23,704 nt of DNA, from positions 1 to 23,704 of the IMG/VR virus record IMGVR_UViG_3300034101_001728; one strand, 5' to 3'. The position numbers and the translations under genes were made by a program. Source of the stretch: a virus. Below the pieces are notes generated by a model. The model saw only the letters and a list, made by a program, of their open reading frames with translations. It made no database searches and was not told the origin of the DNA. Shown piece after piece: positions 6,107 to 13,124 of the stretch (positions are counted from its first letter, which is position 1; each line of letters begins with the position of its first letter).

Positions 6107-8508
6107 TCAACGGTGCGTTGGCCGTGTTCAACGGCCTGATTGTGCAAACAAGAAAGTTCTGGTGCGAGTGCGTTCTCGGCGGCGTGTGCTGCAACGGCGT
6201 ATGCCACTGTGACGAGGGCCAGTGCTGCAACGACGAGTGGAAGACGGAGCCTGGGTACTGCTGCGGCGACGAACTGTGGAGTCCAGAGAACGACCCTGAC
6301 GCGCCGTGCGAGGAGGGCTGGACGTTCCTGCGGTGGGGTGACGGGGTCGATCAGTGCTGTGGGTGCGTGTCTCCAGAGATCATGGACCCAGCACAGAACG
6401 GCGGCATCGAAGGAGCCGAAAACGTCGCGGCGTCTTTGTGCTGCCCAGCGTGCGACGGCATTGTGTTTCGCGACCAGTGGGGGGAGTGTCCGGGCCGGTG
6501 CTGCGAAAACGGCAACTGCCAGAACAAGAAGCCTTCCGAATGCGCCGGTGAGGTTCTTGGCGGCTGCTGCGATCGCGGGTGTCCGGTGCCGTGCTGTGAC
6601 CCAGATGGGGAATCGTGTGAAGTCATTGACCAGCAGACGTGTCCTGCGCCGCTCATTCGCGGCGTGGGCAACAGTTGCGACGAGGCCACATGCGTGGGGG
6701 CGTGTTGCGTCTATGACGAGGAAAACGGCTACGTCCTGCACGAGTCGTCGCCGACAACGAAGGCAAACTGCGACGGAGTCGGCGGCGAGTTCCAGGGCGT
6801 AGGAACGACGGAGTGCCTTGGATGCACTGAGCCGGGGTTTCCGCAGGACGCTCGTTGCCGACCGCCGTTCGACGCCTGTTGCTGCGAAGAAAAAACCAGC
6901 AAGGCTGCTGGCCTGACCTTCTACCAGCCACGCACTAAGCGGCTGCCGCCGATCAGCGACACGGTGTGGGTGCGGGTGGAACTTGAGTCTATGTCGGCCG
7001 TCCGCGTTCACGGCGAGCTTTACATCCCGACGCCATACGACCGGTGCGTCCGCGAGACGATTGTGTTTCCGCTGTGCTGGGACGCATTCAACGTCGAGCC
7101 GGTGCCGTGCGGTTCCAACTTCCAAGACCTCAAGATCAAGGTGTGCTGGGATCAACTGGCGACCGACCTTGAGACGCTCAAGTTCTCGGGCTGCAACAAT
7201 ATCACCGTCTGGCTTGGCAACTGCCTGTACGAGTGCAAGACGGTGATGACCTACGAAGGCCCAGGCCACACGAGCAACGCCAGCATCGTAATGCGAGGCG
7301 ACGGCGAGATTCGCGCAGACGGCACGGGGCCGCTCGTGCTAACCAGCGCCGTCACGCACGCTGGTAACTGCGACAGGACGCTGGCGCTGGCCGGCTCCAG
7401 CACGCACCTCAACGAGATCCGACGAATCGGCGACCCCGCTGGCAGCAACGTTTGCAACGTTGTCAAAGAAGGCAGCGGATTGTGGAGAATGAACGCCACC
7501 AGTAAGGATTTCAACGGCACACTGACCGTCAAGGGCGGCACCATGCAGGTCGCAAATGCCGGGGCGGTCGGAAGTCCGGTTGCCATCGGGGACACGGCTG
7601 TGGGTGCGAGCGGGATCGCGGCGTTACTGCTCGAGCAGGGCGTAAATACATCCGCCAGTTTTGATGTTCGCCCTCCGTCTGGTTCGCAAGTGGTGCTGAT
7701 CGGCGGTGCCAACACTTCCGGTACGGCGACGTTCTCTGGCGGCAATGTCCGAATGAGCCGCGATGTGACGCTGGTGGCCGCGACTGGCGGCACAGTTCGT
7801 TTTGAAAACCGCTGGGCCGGCGTCACCAACGCGACGCCAGCATCCCAGAACGTGACGATCGGCGCGGCGGGCTACGCGGGCCGGGTCGTGCTGGATAGTT
7901 CCGGCACGTTCGCCACCAGCGGTTCAGTGGCCATTCTTTACGGCACTGTATCGGTGGCGTTGTCAACGACTCTCTCGGCAGCAGGCGGGCTGGCGCTGTC
8001 TTCCGGCACGGCACTTCAAGTCCATGGACAGTCGCCGTTTGGGATTGATTCAACCACCGCCGTAACTGCCGCATCCGCCACGATCACAGTGCAGGAGGAA
8101 CCAGGCGACCCGCCTGCGTCGCAGTCCTTGGACGAGCTGACCGTCACAGGAACGCTGACCTTGGACGGCAGCGGCTCGCTCACAGTCGCCGACCTGTCTG
8201 GCGCGGGCAGCATTGTCAATGAAGATGGCACGCTGACGATCAACCAAAACAGCATGGCCGGCAGTCTGTCGATCACGGGCGGCACGGTGATCGCCAACGA
8301 GCCGATCACCAACCCCGGCGGGCTGGTTACGTCTGCCACGTTTACAAGCAGCACGCTGACGGTGGCGTTTTCTGGCGACCCGGCGTCCGGGGCTGCGTAT
8401 GTCCTGCTTTCTGGCCCCACCGTCAACAGTTATGGGACCGTCACACTGACGGGGACTACGAAAGCAGGCACCTATAACTCCGCGACATCCACTCTCACGA
8501 TCACATAG
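6097..8508 (+). CDS. Large cysteine-rich tail fibre / adhesin with beta-helix C-terminus
   Basis: An 803-residue protein with two very different halves. Residues 23-263 contain 40 cysteines, many as CC pairs, in a pattern that includes 'CCDPDGESCEVIDQQTC' and 'GACC...C..GG.F.G.GT.C' repeats. A middle region (about 285-380) carries seven more cysteines. From about 385 the protein becomes Gly/Thr/Ser-rich and beta-repetitive. The segment 'KDFNGTLTVKGGTMQVANAG' at 470-489 matches the passenger-associated (autotransporter-type) repeat. The C-terminal half therefore probably forms a beta-helix. As the last large gene of the tail module it is the best candidate for receptor binding. No signal peptide is present, as expected for a virion protein. 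Confidence 0.65.
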   Translation: MFIINGALAVFNGLIVQTRKFWCECVLGGVCCNGVCHCDEGQCCNDEWKTEPGYCCGDELWSPENDPDAPCEEGWTFLRWGDGVDQCCGCVSPEIMDPAQNGGIEGAENVAASLCCPACDGIVFRDQWGECPGRCCENGNCQNKKPSECAGEVLGGCCDRGCPVPCCDPDGESCEVIDQQTCPAPLIRGVGNSCDEATCVGACCVYDEENGYVLHESSPTTKANCDGVGGEFQGVGTTECLGCTEPGFPQDARCRPPFDACCCEEKTSKAAGLTFYQPRTKRLPPISDTVWVRVELESMSAVRVHGELYIPTPYDRCVRETIVFPLCWDAFNVEPVPCGSNFQDLKIKVCWDQLATDLETLKFSGCNNITVWLGNCLYECKTVMTYEGPGHTSNASIVMRGDGEIRADGTGPLVLTSAVTHAGNCDRTLALAGSSTHLNEIRRIGDPAGSNVCNVVKEGSGLWRMNATSKDFNGTLTVKGGTMQVANAGAVGSPVAIGDTAVGASGIAALLLEQGVNTSASFDVRPPSGSQVVLIGGANTSGTATFSGGNVRMSRDVTLVAATGGTVRFENRWAGVTNATPASQNVTIGAAGYAGRVVLDSSGTFATSGSVAILYGTVSVALSTTLSAAGGLALSSGTALQVHGQSPFGIDSTTAVTAASATITVQEEPGDPPASQSLDELTVTGTLTLDGSGSLTVADLSGAGSIVNEDGTLTINQNSMAGSLSITGGTVIANEPITNPGGLVTSATFTSSTLTVAFSGDPASGAAYVLLSGPTVNSYGTVTLTGTTKAGTYNSATSTLTIT

Positions 8509-8510
8509 CC

Positions 8511-8870
8511 ATGAGTTGCGTCGAAAAAATCTACGAGAACGGCGAGGCCGTCTACCGCGACTGCCACACCGGCGCGCCGGCAGCGGCCCACATGCCGGAA
8601 ACCGGGCCGGGGACGGAACTCAAAACGCTGCTGAAGGACTGGTTCGGGATCGTCGCCAACCTCGGCTGCTCGTGCAACGCGATGGCTAAGAAGATGAATG
8701 CCAACGGGCCAGAGTGGTGCCAAGGGCCGGGGATGCCGGAAATCCTCAAGGCCATGCGGACGGAGCATTCCAAGCGACGAGCCAAGCGCGAGACGATCCT
8801 GCCGTGGAGCGAGACTGGGGCGAAGTGGCTGGTCAGGGTCGCTTGCCAGCGTGCTAAGTCTGTCGGTTGA
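8511..8870 (+). CDS. Small CxC (possible zinc-binding) protein, unknown function
   Basis: This 119-residue protein starts two bases after the fibre stop, with the same TAGCCATG junction as at 4323-4330. Cys3 and Cys18 lie in an N-terminal segment, and Cys53, Cys55 and Cys70 form a 'GCSCNAMAKKMNANGPEWC' block preceded by 'GPGTELKTLLKDWFGI'. This block recalls a small domain I have seen in other phage tail and glycosyltransferase-associated proteins, and it may bind a metal. The C-terminal third is basic. It is the last gene before a hairpin at 8871-8889, so it may end the tail operon. Function unknown. Confidence 0.6.
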   Translation: MSCVEKIYENGEAVYRDCHTGAPAAAHMPETGPGTELKTLLKDWFGIVANLGCSCNAMAKKMNANGPEWCQGPGMPEILKAMRTEHSKRRAKRETILPWSETGAKWLVRVACQRAKSVG

Positions 8871-8889
8871 CGCCACCGCTAGGGTGGCG
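8871..8889 (+). other. Perfect 7-bp hairpin between tail and next module
   Basis: CGCCACC (8871-8877), a five-base loop and GGTGGCG (8883-8889) form a perfect stem beginning immediately after the stop codon at 8868-8870. No T-run follows, so it is not a textbook intrinsic terminator. It may protect the 3' end of the tail message or modulate translation of the small membrane gene, whose ribosome site starts four bases downstream. Confidence 0.5.
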
Positions 8890-8905
8890 GGTGAAAGGAC
8901 TCGCC

Positions 8906-9052
8906 ATGGCCGGCTGGCTGATCGCACTCACCGGATTCGTCTACGCCTACGTCGCGGCGGATCTCGCGTGGCACGGGAAGTCGGGCCTGGCCATCGCGTA
9001 CCTGGGCTACGCGTTTGCGAACGTCGGTCTGTACATGGCGGCCACGAGGTGA
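8906..9052 (+). CDS. Small two-helix membrane protein (holin-like candidate)
   Basis: A 48-residue protein from ATG 8906, with GAAAGGA six bases upstream. I prefer this start over ATG 8867, which overlaps the previous gene and lacks a ribosome site. It has two predicted membrane helices, about residues 3-21 and 27-45, separated by a short 'WHGKSG' turn. Size, two-helix topology and place after the tail genes fit a holin or another small phage membrane protein, but no recognised endolysin lies next to it. Its 17-base start region is identical to that of the lipoprotein-like gene at 12885. Confidence 0.55.
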   Translation: MAGWLIALTGFVYAYVAADLAWHGKSGLAIAYLGYAFANVGLYMAATR

Positions 9053-9055
9053 CCC

Positions 9056-9340
9056 GTGCCCGACGATCACGTCTTCACGCTGAACGGTGACGAGCGGTGG
9101 CTCATCCGGTTCACCACGCTGAAGGGCGCAGCATACGGCTACACGTTCAGCCAGAAGGCGAAGAACCCGCGAATCATCCTTGACGCCCGCATGCGTGGGC
9201 GAAAAAAGCTCGAGGTGCTGGTGCACGAGCTGCTGCACGCGTTGAACCCGACGCAGAGCGAAGAGCACGTCGAGCAGCAGGGCAAGGACATCGCACGCGT
9301 GTTGTGGAGCCTGGGGTATAGGGAGGTGCAGGATGGCTAG
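9056..9340 (+). CDS. HELLH zinc metallopeptidase-like protein
   Basis: A 94-residue protein starting at GTG 9056, three bases after the previous stop. 'LEVLVHELLHALNP' contains the HExxH zinc site (residues 57-61) and is followed by 'SEEHVEQQGKDIARVLW', where an acidic residue or His71 could be the third ligand. The combination HE.LHA...P...EEHVE...DIARVLW...GY is a pattern I associate with small phage SprT/gluzincin-like proteins. It overlaps the phosphoesterase gene by 8 bases. Substrate unknown: it could process virion proteins or act on host protein-DNA adducts. Confidence 0.7.
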   Translation: MPDDHVFTLNGDERWLIRFTTLKGAAYGYTFSQKAKNPRIILDARMRGRKKLEVLVHELLHALNPTQSEEHVEQQGKDIARVLWSLGYREVQDG

Positions 9341-10235
9341 ATCAGCCGGGACGTTTCGCCGGAAGAACGCCTCCGATCCGTGGCTCGTCACGTCACTTGA
9401 CGGCGGCGTCACTCGCATCGACTTCCAGACTCGCCTATGGGTTTTGCTCTCCAGCGATTGGCACTGGGACTCGACCAAGTGCAACCGCGAGAAGCTGGCC
9501 TCGGATCTACAGAAGGCGAAAGAACTCAACGCCGCAGTGCTGTCAATCGGCGATCACTTCGACGCCATGGGGGGGAAGTACGATCCCCGCAGCAACGGTA
9601 AGTGGGACGTGCGACCAGAGTTTCAGCGTGGCAACTACTACGACGATATCGTCACGCAGTGTGCCGAGTGGCTGGAGCCGTACCGCGAGCAGATGGCTCT
9701 CATCACGCCAGGCAATCATGAGACGGCCGTACGGAAACGCATGGAGACGTGCCTAACGACCAGGCTTGTGGAGCAGCTGCGGGTGCGTGGCTCCAAGGTG
9801 CGGCACTCTGGCTACTCGGGGTGGATTCTGTTTCGTGCCAAGAACGGCAAAACCAGCTCGGCTCTATATCGACTTTGGTACCACCACGGCTACGGCGGAG
9901 GCGGCCCTGTCACTCGAGGTGTGATCGACTACAGCCGATACCTTGTGGACGTTGACGCCGACTGTATCCACGCCGGGCACGTGCACCAGCGGACGCTCAT
10001 TGAAGCGAGCCGGCAGCGGCTGTCGCCTACCGGCATTCCACGTATTCGGCCGATGCACCTCGTTCGCTCAGCGGCCTACAAGCAAGAGTGCTTGACCGAT
10101 GGCTGGGCTGTCGAGAAAGGCATGAGCGCTCGGCCGCTTGGCGGCTGGTGGATGCTGCTGCGATGGAACACGGACAGCACGGAGTTGCGTGCGTCGTTTC
10201 ACGACTCGCCGCGTGATGACAACGACGACGCTTGA
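9333..10235 (+). CDS. Calcineurin-like metallophosphoesterase
   Basis: This 300-residue protein carries all metallophosphoesterase blocks in order: 'SSDWHWDS' (D42, H44), 'SIGDHFDAMGG' (D74), 'TPGNHETAVRKR' (N128-H129), 'YHHGYGG' (H184-H185) and 'HAGHVHQR' (H216, H218). These bind a dinuclear metal centre that hydrolyses phosphoester bonds in nucleic acids, nucleotides or proteins. It overlaps the metallopeptidase gene, so the two are probably co-expressed. The extended segment at about 85-105 is family-specific. Substrate cannot be told from the sequence; phage relatives are often annotated as DNA repair exonuclease-like. Confidence 0.85.
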   Translation: MARSAGTFRRKNASDPWLVTSLDGGVTRIDFQTRLWVLLSSDWHWDSTKCNREKLASDLQKAKELNAAVLSIGDHFDAMGGKYDPRSNGKWDVRPEFQRGNYYDDIVTQCAEWLEPYREQMALITPGNHETAVRKRMETCLTTRLVEQLRVRGSKVRHSGYSGWILFRAKNGKTSSALYRLWYHHGYGGGGPVTRGVIDYSRYLVDVDADCIHAGHVHQRTLIEASRQRLSPTGIPRIRPMHLVRSAAYKQECLTDGWAVEKGMSARPLGGWWMLLRWNTDSTELRASFHDSPRDDNDDA

Positions 10236-10277
10236 CGCACGCCGCATGCTTTCCATTTTCCCGAAAAAAGGAATGCC

Positions 10278-10802
10278 ATGAGCACGACACTCGAAGCGGC
10301 CAACGACGCGATGCGGGCAGCAGTGAAGACCAGGCTGGAAGCCACGCCAAAGGATGATCCCAAGATGCGGGGCTATGTGTCGCCGGCTGTAACGGAACCT
10401 CTGCCGGAAGTCGCAGAAGCAGAGGAAATGCAACACGACAGCGAGACCTATGCCGATTGGGACAGGTTGCGTGGCGACGGGTTGACGCAGACCGACGTGC
10501 ACCCAACCAGCCAGGCGTTCTTCGACCTGTGCGACGCTCTGAAAGAAATGCACCGCAGGAAATCTTCCGATTACGGATGCCCGAGCGGCACAGATCCGCT
10601 GGCAAACATCCGCAACGGCGCGAAGTTTGTCGGCATCCCGTCGTGGAAGGGTGCCATGGTGCGGCTCTCCGACAAAGTGACGCGGCTCGCGTCGTACAAC
10701 GTGACCGGCCGCTTGGAGAACGAGTCGCTTGAGGACAACCTCTTCGACCTTGCGTCGTACTCTCTGCTGGCCCTGCTGCTGCACCGGGAGGAAGGGCAAT
10801 GA
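10278..10802 (+). CDS. MazG-like / DUF1599-type nucleotide-modification-associated protein
   Basis: A 174-residue protein with A-rich ribosome site AAAAAAGGA before ATG 10278. After an acidic, probably disordered first 80 residues comes the conserved domain: 'MHRRKSSDYGCPSGTDPLAN', 'GIPSWKGAMVRLSDKVTRLA', and 'ESLEDNLFDLASYSLLALLL'. The K..DYG...DPL.N, RL.DK..RL and ES..D...DLA.Y pattern is that of the alpha-helical NTP-pyrophosphatase-like DUF1599 / nucleotide modification associated domain 1 group. Such proteins are common in phages and are thought to act on the nucleotide pool. Its stop overlaps the following start (ATGA). Confidence 0.7.
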   Translation: MSTTLEAANDAMRAAVKTRLEATPKDDPKMRGYVSPAVTEPLPEVAEAEEMQHDSETYADWDRLRGDGLTQTDVHPTSQAFFDLCDALKEMHRRKSSDYGCPSGTDPLANIRNGAKFVGIPSWKGAMVRLSDKVTRLASYNVTGRLENESLEDNLFDLASYSLLALLLHREEGQ

Positions 10803-11005
10803 CCGAGCCCCTCTCTGACGCCTACCTCCAGCAGTGCGAGTTCGACGCTCGCCGCTACCAGGGTGCCTACGTCGGCACGGCTGGCACGCTCGCGGCCCAC
10901 GTCATGCGGCTGCTCGCGGAGTTGTCGCGGGTGAAGGGCAAGCTGGCCGTGACGATCGCACAGCGTGACGAGCTGCCGTGTCTTAGCCACATTCGTGGAG
11001 ATTGA
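10799..11005 (+). CDS. Hypothetical protein, 68 aa
   Basis: A 68-residue protein that begins in an ATGA overlap with the MazG-like gene, which has GGGAGGAAGG just upstream as a strong ribosome site. The sequence is mostly helical ('TLAAHVMRLLAELSRVKGKL') with a leucine-heptad feel and no recognisable domain. It is the last rightward gene before the convergent integrase. A small partner of the upstream enzyme is possible, but I see no evidence for a function. Confidence 0.55.
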   Translation: MTEPLSDAYLQQCEFDARRYQGAYVGTAGTLAAHVMRLLAELSRVKGKLAVTIAQRDELPCLSHIRGD

Positions 11006-11078
11006 GCCGGGCCGGAGCGTTGAGGCGGCGTAGGGTCTCCTTTCCCCCGCGCTGCCTCCGCTCCGTGCCCGGTTCATT

Positions 11079-11096
11079 TATCCCAGAACGGGGATA
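11079..11096 (+). other. 6-bp inverted repeat between convergent genes
   Basis: TATCCC (11079-11084) and GGGATA (11091-11096) flank the loop AGAACG. It sits in the 92-base gap between the 68-aa gene and the integrase stop (convergent genes). It could weakly terminate transcription from either side, but neither strand has a T-run. It is also a possible part of an attachment site next to the integrase. Nothing else recognisable was seen in 11006-11097. Confidence 0.35.
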
Positions 11097-11097
11097 C

Positions 11098-12006
11098 CTA
11101 CGCCGCTGGCCTATCGCCGCCCTGCGGCGGCTCGTTCAGATCCAGCGGCGGCAGGTAGTCCAGCCCCCGGCTCGTCTCTGTGATCCTCGGGTCAAGGTAG
11201 TGCCCGCGAGTCATCGCCGGATCGGCATGGCCGAGGTGGGCTGTTGCGTCCCCACCGGCAGCCGCGACGTAAGAGGCCGACGCCTTGCGAATCGCGTGGA
11301 ACGCCCTGGAGGGCACGCCAGCCCGTTTGCACAGCAGACGCATCGACGCATAGTGCGACAGCGGATGGCCCGTCCTGGGCCACACCAGAGCGTCTGGCGA
11401 GCGTCTGAACTTCTCCAGTTCGGCGGCAAGCTCGGCCGTGATCGGGGCCACGAGATCCCGTTCCCGGCCCTTGCGGGTTTCCGCGAGGAAAAGCAGCCGA
11501 CCGTGCGTCGTGTCCACCTCGCGCCACCGAAGGGCCAGGAGCTCGCCGATACGGCACCCGGTCTGCCACGCCGTCTGCAGCAGGGTGCTCCACCACCAGG
11601 CGGACGGCAGCCCTGACAAGAGCGTGCGGCGTTGCCTGGCCGTCTTCACGAGTTGGCTCATCTCCTCGACCGTGTAGGCCGTTGGCGCCCGCTTCACCTT
11701 CTTTTGTCGCGGCAGGCCCGGCCATTCGCCTGGGTGAAGCTTCTTCCGGCATGCCCAGTTCCAGATCGCCAGCAACTGGCTGCGATCCTTGGCGACCGTA
11801 TGCGGGCTGACCACGCGGCCTCGGCACGGGTTGGTCGCCCGCCACCGCAGGAACTTGGACACCGCTACGTCTTCGAGATCCGTGACCAGCGGCTCGCGCC
11901 CCAAGAACTCCTTGAACTTGTCAATGGTGTGACCATAGAGCGACACCGACCGATCCGACAGATTCATCAGCAGGGCGTACCGCTCCAACAACTCGTGCAG
12001 CGTCAT
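11098..12006 (-). CDS. int: Tyrosine recombinase / phage integrase
   Basis: A 302-residue site-specific recombinase on the minus strand, with GGGAGGTG as ribosome site just before its ATG. The N-terminal SAM-like/core-binding domain spans about residues 1-100 ('LLERYALLMNLSDRSVSLY'). The catalytic domain holds the full set of residues: R152 in 'TGCRIGELLAL', K179 in 'TRKGRERD', H237 and R240 in 'FHAIRKAS', H260 in 'HLGHADPAM' and Y270 in 'RGHYLDP'. The enzyme would insert and excise the phage genome. It is convergent with the genes on its left and divergent from the early operon. It appears intact, so the phage is probably temperate. Confidence 0.95.
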   Translation of the reverse strand: MTLHELLERYALLMNLSDRSVSLYGHTIDKFKEFLGREPLVTDLEDVAVSKFLRWRATNPCRGRVVSPHTVAKDRSQLLAIWNWACRKKLHPGEWPGLPRQKKVKRAPTAYTVEEMSQLVKTARQRRTLLSGLPSAWWWSTLLQTAWQTGCRIGELLALRWREVDTTHGRLLFLAETRKGRERDLVAPITAELAAELEKFRRSPDALVWPRTGHPLSHYASMRLLCKRAGVPSRAFHAIRKASASYVAAAGGDATAHLGHADPAMTRGHYLDPRITETSRGLDYLPPLDLNEPPQGGDRPAA

Positions 12007-12077
12007 CTGACACCTCCCTTTCTGGCCCTAAGCCTACCGAGGTGTACAAGCGTTCAACGGAGCCCTCTCCGCTGAAA

Positions 12078-12125
12078 CTTGCCCCCGGCAGTCGATCCTA
12101 AGACGGGTCGGCTCGCCGGGGCAAG
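12078..12125 (+). repeat. Long imperfect inverted repeat between int and the early promoter
   Basis: CTTGCCCCCGGC (12078-12089) pairs with GCCGGGGCAAG (12115-12125), with one bulged C. Inside it, CGATCC (12093-12098) can pair with GGGTCG (12105-12110) with one G-T wobble. This 48-base structured element lies in the gap between the divergent integrase and early genes. It could be an att/Int/Xis or regulator binding region, or a folded RNA. No T-run follows on either strand, so it is not a clear terminator. Confidence 0.5.
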
Positions 12126-12150
12126 CGGCAGGATTGAAAGTGCGGGCGGT

Positions 12151-12178
12151 TTGATCTGCACTGATCCGACGATATGAT
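12151..12178 (+). promoter_or_regulatory. Early promoter P1 (sigma70-like)
   Basis: TTGATC (12151-12156), a 16-base spacer and TATGAT (12173-12178). The block CGACGATATGATT (12167-12179) is repeated exactly in P2. The ATG at 12185 lies six bases after the -10 element, i.e. at the predicted transcription start, so the message would be leaderless or nearly so. Confidence 0.6.
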
Positions 12179-12184
12179 TCTGGG

Positions 12185-12535
12185 ATGATTGCTATGGCAA
12201 ACCCGTTTAAGGGTTACATGACCGTGCGGCAGGTGATGGGCGAGATCAACGCTCGAGCTGCCAGCACTGTCACCAGACTGATCTACGACGAGGACAAGCC
12301 ACGTCCAGAGGGGAAGCGGCTTGCCGGCACCCTCATTCCAGGCCACGGCTGGATGATCCAGCGAAAGAGCGTGGCGGAGTTCATCGCGGAGGAGGCCGCT
12401 CGTCCACCTGGCGTGGGATTTCCGCGTGGGCGCGACCGCAGCGGGCAGGATGATGCCCCCAAGGCAGCCGCCAAGAAGCCAGCCAAGCGGGCCGCAAAGG
12501 TTGCCAAGCCTGCAAAGAAGGCCAGGGGCGGCTGA
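12185..12535 (+). CDS. HTH (excisionase-like) DNA-binding protein with Lys/Ala-rich tail
   Basis: A 116-residue protein; start ATG 12185 lies at the predicted +1 of P1, and ATG 12194 (113 aa) is an alternative. The N-terminal domain ('MTVRQVMGEINARAASTVTR' ... 'PGHGWMIQRKSVAEFIAEEA') resembles small MerR/excisionase-type winged helices, in which 'W.I....V..F' is the wing end. The last 30 residues are almost only Lys, Ala, Pro and Arg ('KAAAKKPAKRAAKVAKPAKK'), like the C-terminal tail of histone H1 or bacterial HU/H1-like proteins. First gene of the early operon, divergent to int: candidate Xis and/or lysogeny regulator (inference). Confidence 0.65.
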   Translation: MIAMANPFKGYMTVRQVMGEINARAASTVTRLIYDEDKPRPEGKRLAGTLIPGHGWMIQRKSVAEFIAEEAARPPGVGFPRGRDRSGQDDAPKAAAKKPAKRAAKVAKPAKKARGG

Positions 12536-12576
12536 AAAGTCTTTGGAATGTAGGTTTTCCCCGGCATTTTCACCCC

Positions 12577-12605
12577 TTGAATATGCAAAGATGCGACGAT
12601 ATGAT
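12577..12605 (+). promoter_or_regulatory. Early promoter P2 (sigma70-like), near copy of P1
   Basis: TTGAAT (12577-12582), a 17-base spacer and TATGAT (12600-12605). It shares the 13-mer CGACGATATGATT and the flanking TGCA with P1. As in P1, an ATG (12612) lies six bases after the -10 element. The block ATATGCAAAGA (12581-12591) recurs in P3. Confidence 0.65.
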
Positions 12606-12611
12606 TGGTGC

Positions 12612-12833
12612 ATGCGAGCGAATGAGACTCGCGGACGCCAGCCGGGAGACGAAACCATGAAGCTTCTGACCGCCACCTACGACTTCGACTACAAGCGAAT
12701 CGTTATGCACTACATGGCAGACGGCAACGCGGAGTTTGTGACGATGGGGCCTGTGACCGACGCCGAGATTCAGACTGCGTTCGCCGCTGAGGGTGGCAAC
12801 GTTGCCGGATGGACGGTCACTCTTTCCTGGTAG
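12612..12833 (+). CDS. Small early protein, unknown (73 aa, or 58 aa from ATG 12657)
   Basis: Two starts are plausible. ATG 12612 coincides with the predicted +1 of promoter P2 (leaderless, 73 aa). ATG 12657 has GGGAGA a few bases upstream and yields 58 aa, 'MKLLTATYDFDYKRIVMHYM' and on to 'GWTVTLSW'. The common part is a compact alpha/beta chain with several aromatic residues and no recognisable family. It is an early gene, so roles such as host takeover or control are possible, but nothing shows which. Confidence 0.5.
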   Translation: MRANETRGRQPGDETMKLLTATYDFDYKRIVMHYMADGNAEFVTMGPVTDAEIQTAFAAEGGNVAGWTVTLSW

Positions 12834-12884
12834 CTGGCACGCCATCCTGCAATCGGGCCGGATGGCAACTTGAAAGGACTCGCC

Positions 12885-13124
12885 ATGATCCACGACACAC
12901 TGAGAGCCATGCTGGTTATCGCCGTACTGGCCGCAGGCTGCTCGCTGCTGGTCGAGACTCGCCACCGCCTCGCGGTGATCGAGCTCTCGGCCAGGCTGGC
13001 CACGCCCCAGCAATACCCCATGCCTGCCTTCCAGCCGGCTACGCAACCCGAGCCTGGCCGCCTGCGGACGTTTGGCCGGGCCACGCTCGATCTCGCAGAC
13101 GCTGCGATTGGCCTTGTCCGTTGA
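12885..13124 (+). CDS. Small membrane-anchored or lipoprotein-like protein
   Basis: A 79-residue protein from ATG 12885 with GAAAGGA upstream. The N-terminus has a hydrophobic stretch ending in 'VLAAGC' (Cys19), a plausible lipobox, then a hydrophilic Pro/Gln-rich tail. It could be a lipoprotein or a single-pass membrane protein. Its start region is an exact 17-base copy of that of the two-helix membrane gene at 8906. Its stop codon lies within the -35 element of promoter P3. Early phage membrane proteins sometimes serve in superinfection exclusion; that role is speculation here. Confidence 0.5.
   Translation: MIHDTLRAMLVIAVLAAGCSLLVETRHRLAVIELSARLATPQQYPMPAFQPATQPEPGRLRTFGRATLDLADAAIGLVR

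Noticed and set aside
5962-7269. 435-codon minus-strand open frame
   Set aside because: Antisense to the cysteine-rich fibre gene, whose GC-rich third positions keep the opposite strand open. No domain visible and direction conflicts with the operon.
8871-8889. Rho-independent terminator after the tail module
   Set aside because: The hairpin is perfect but no T-run follows, so it is reported only as a hairpin.
12098-12676. Minus-strand frame in the control region as a possible leftward repressor
   Set aside because: It covers the 12185 gene and promoters P1/P2, and shows no HTH and no ribosome site. The rightward genes have much better support.
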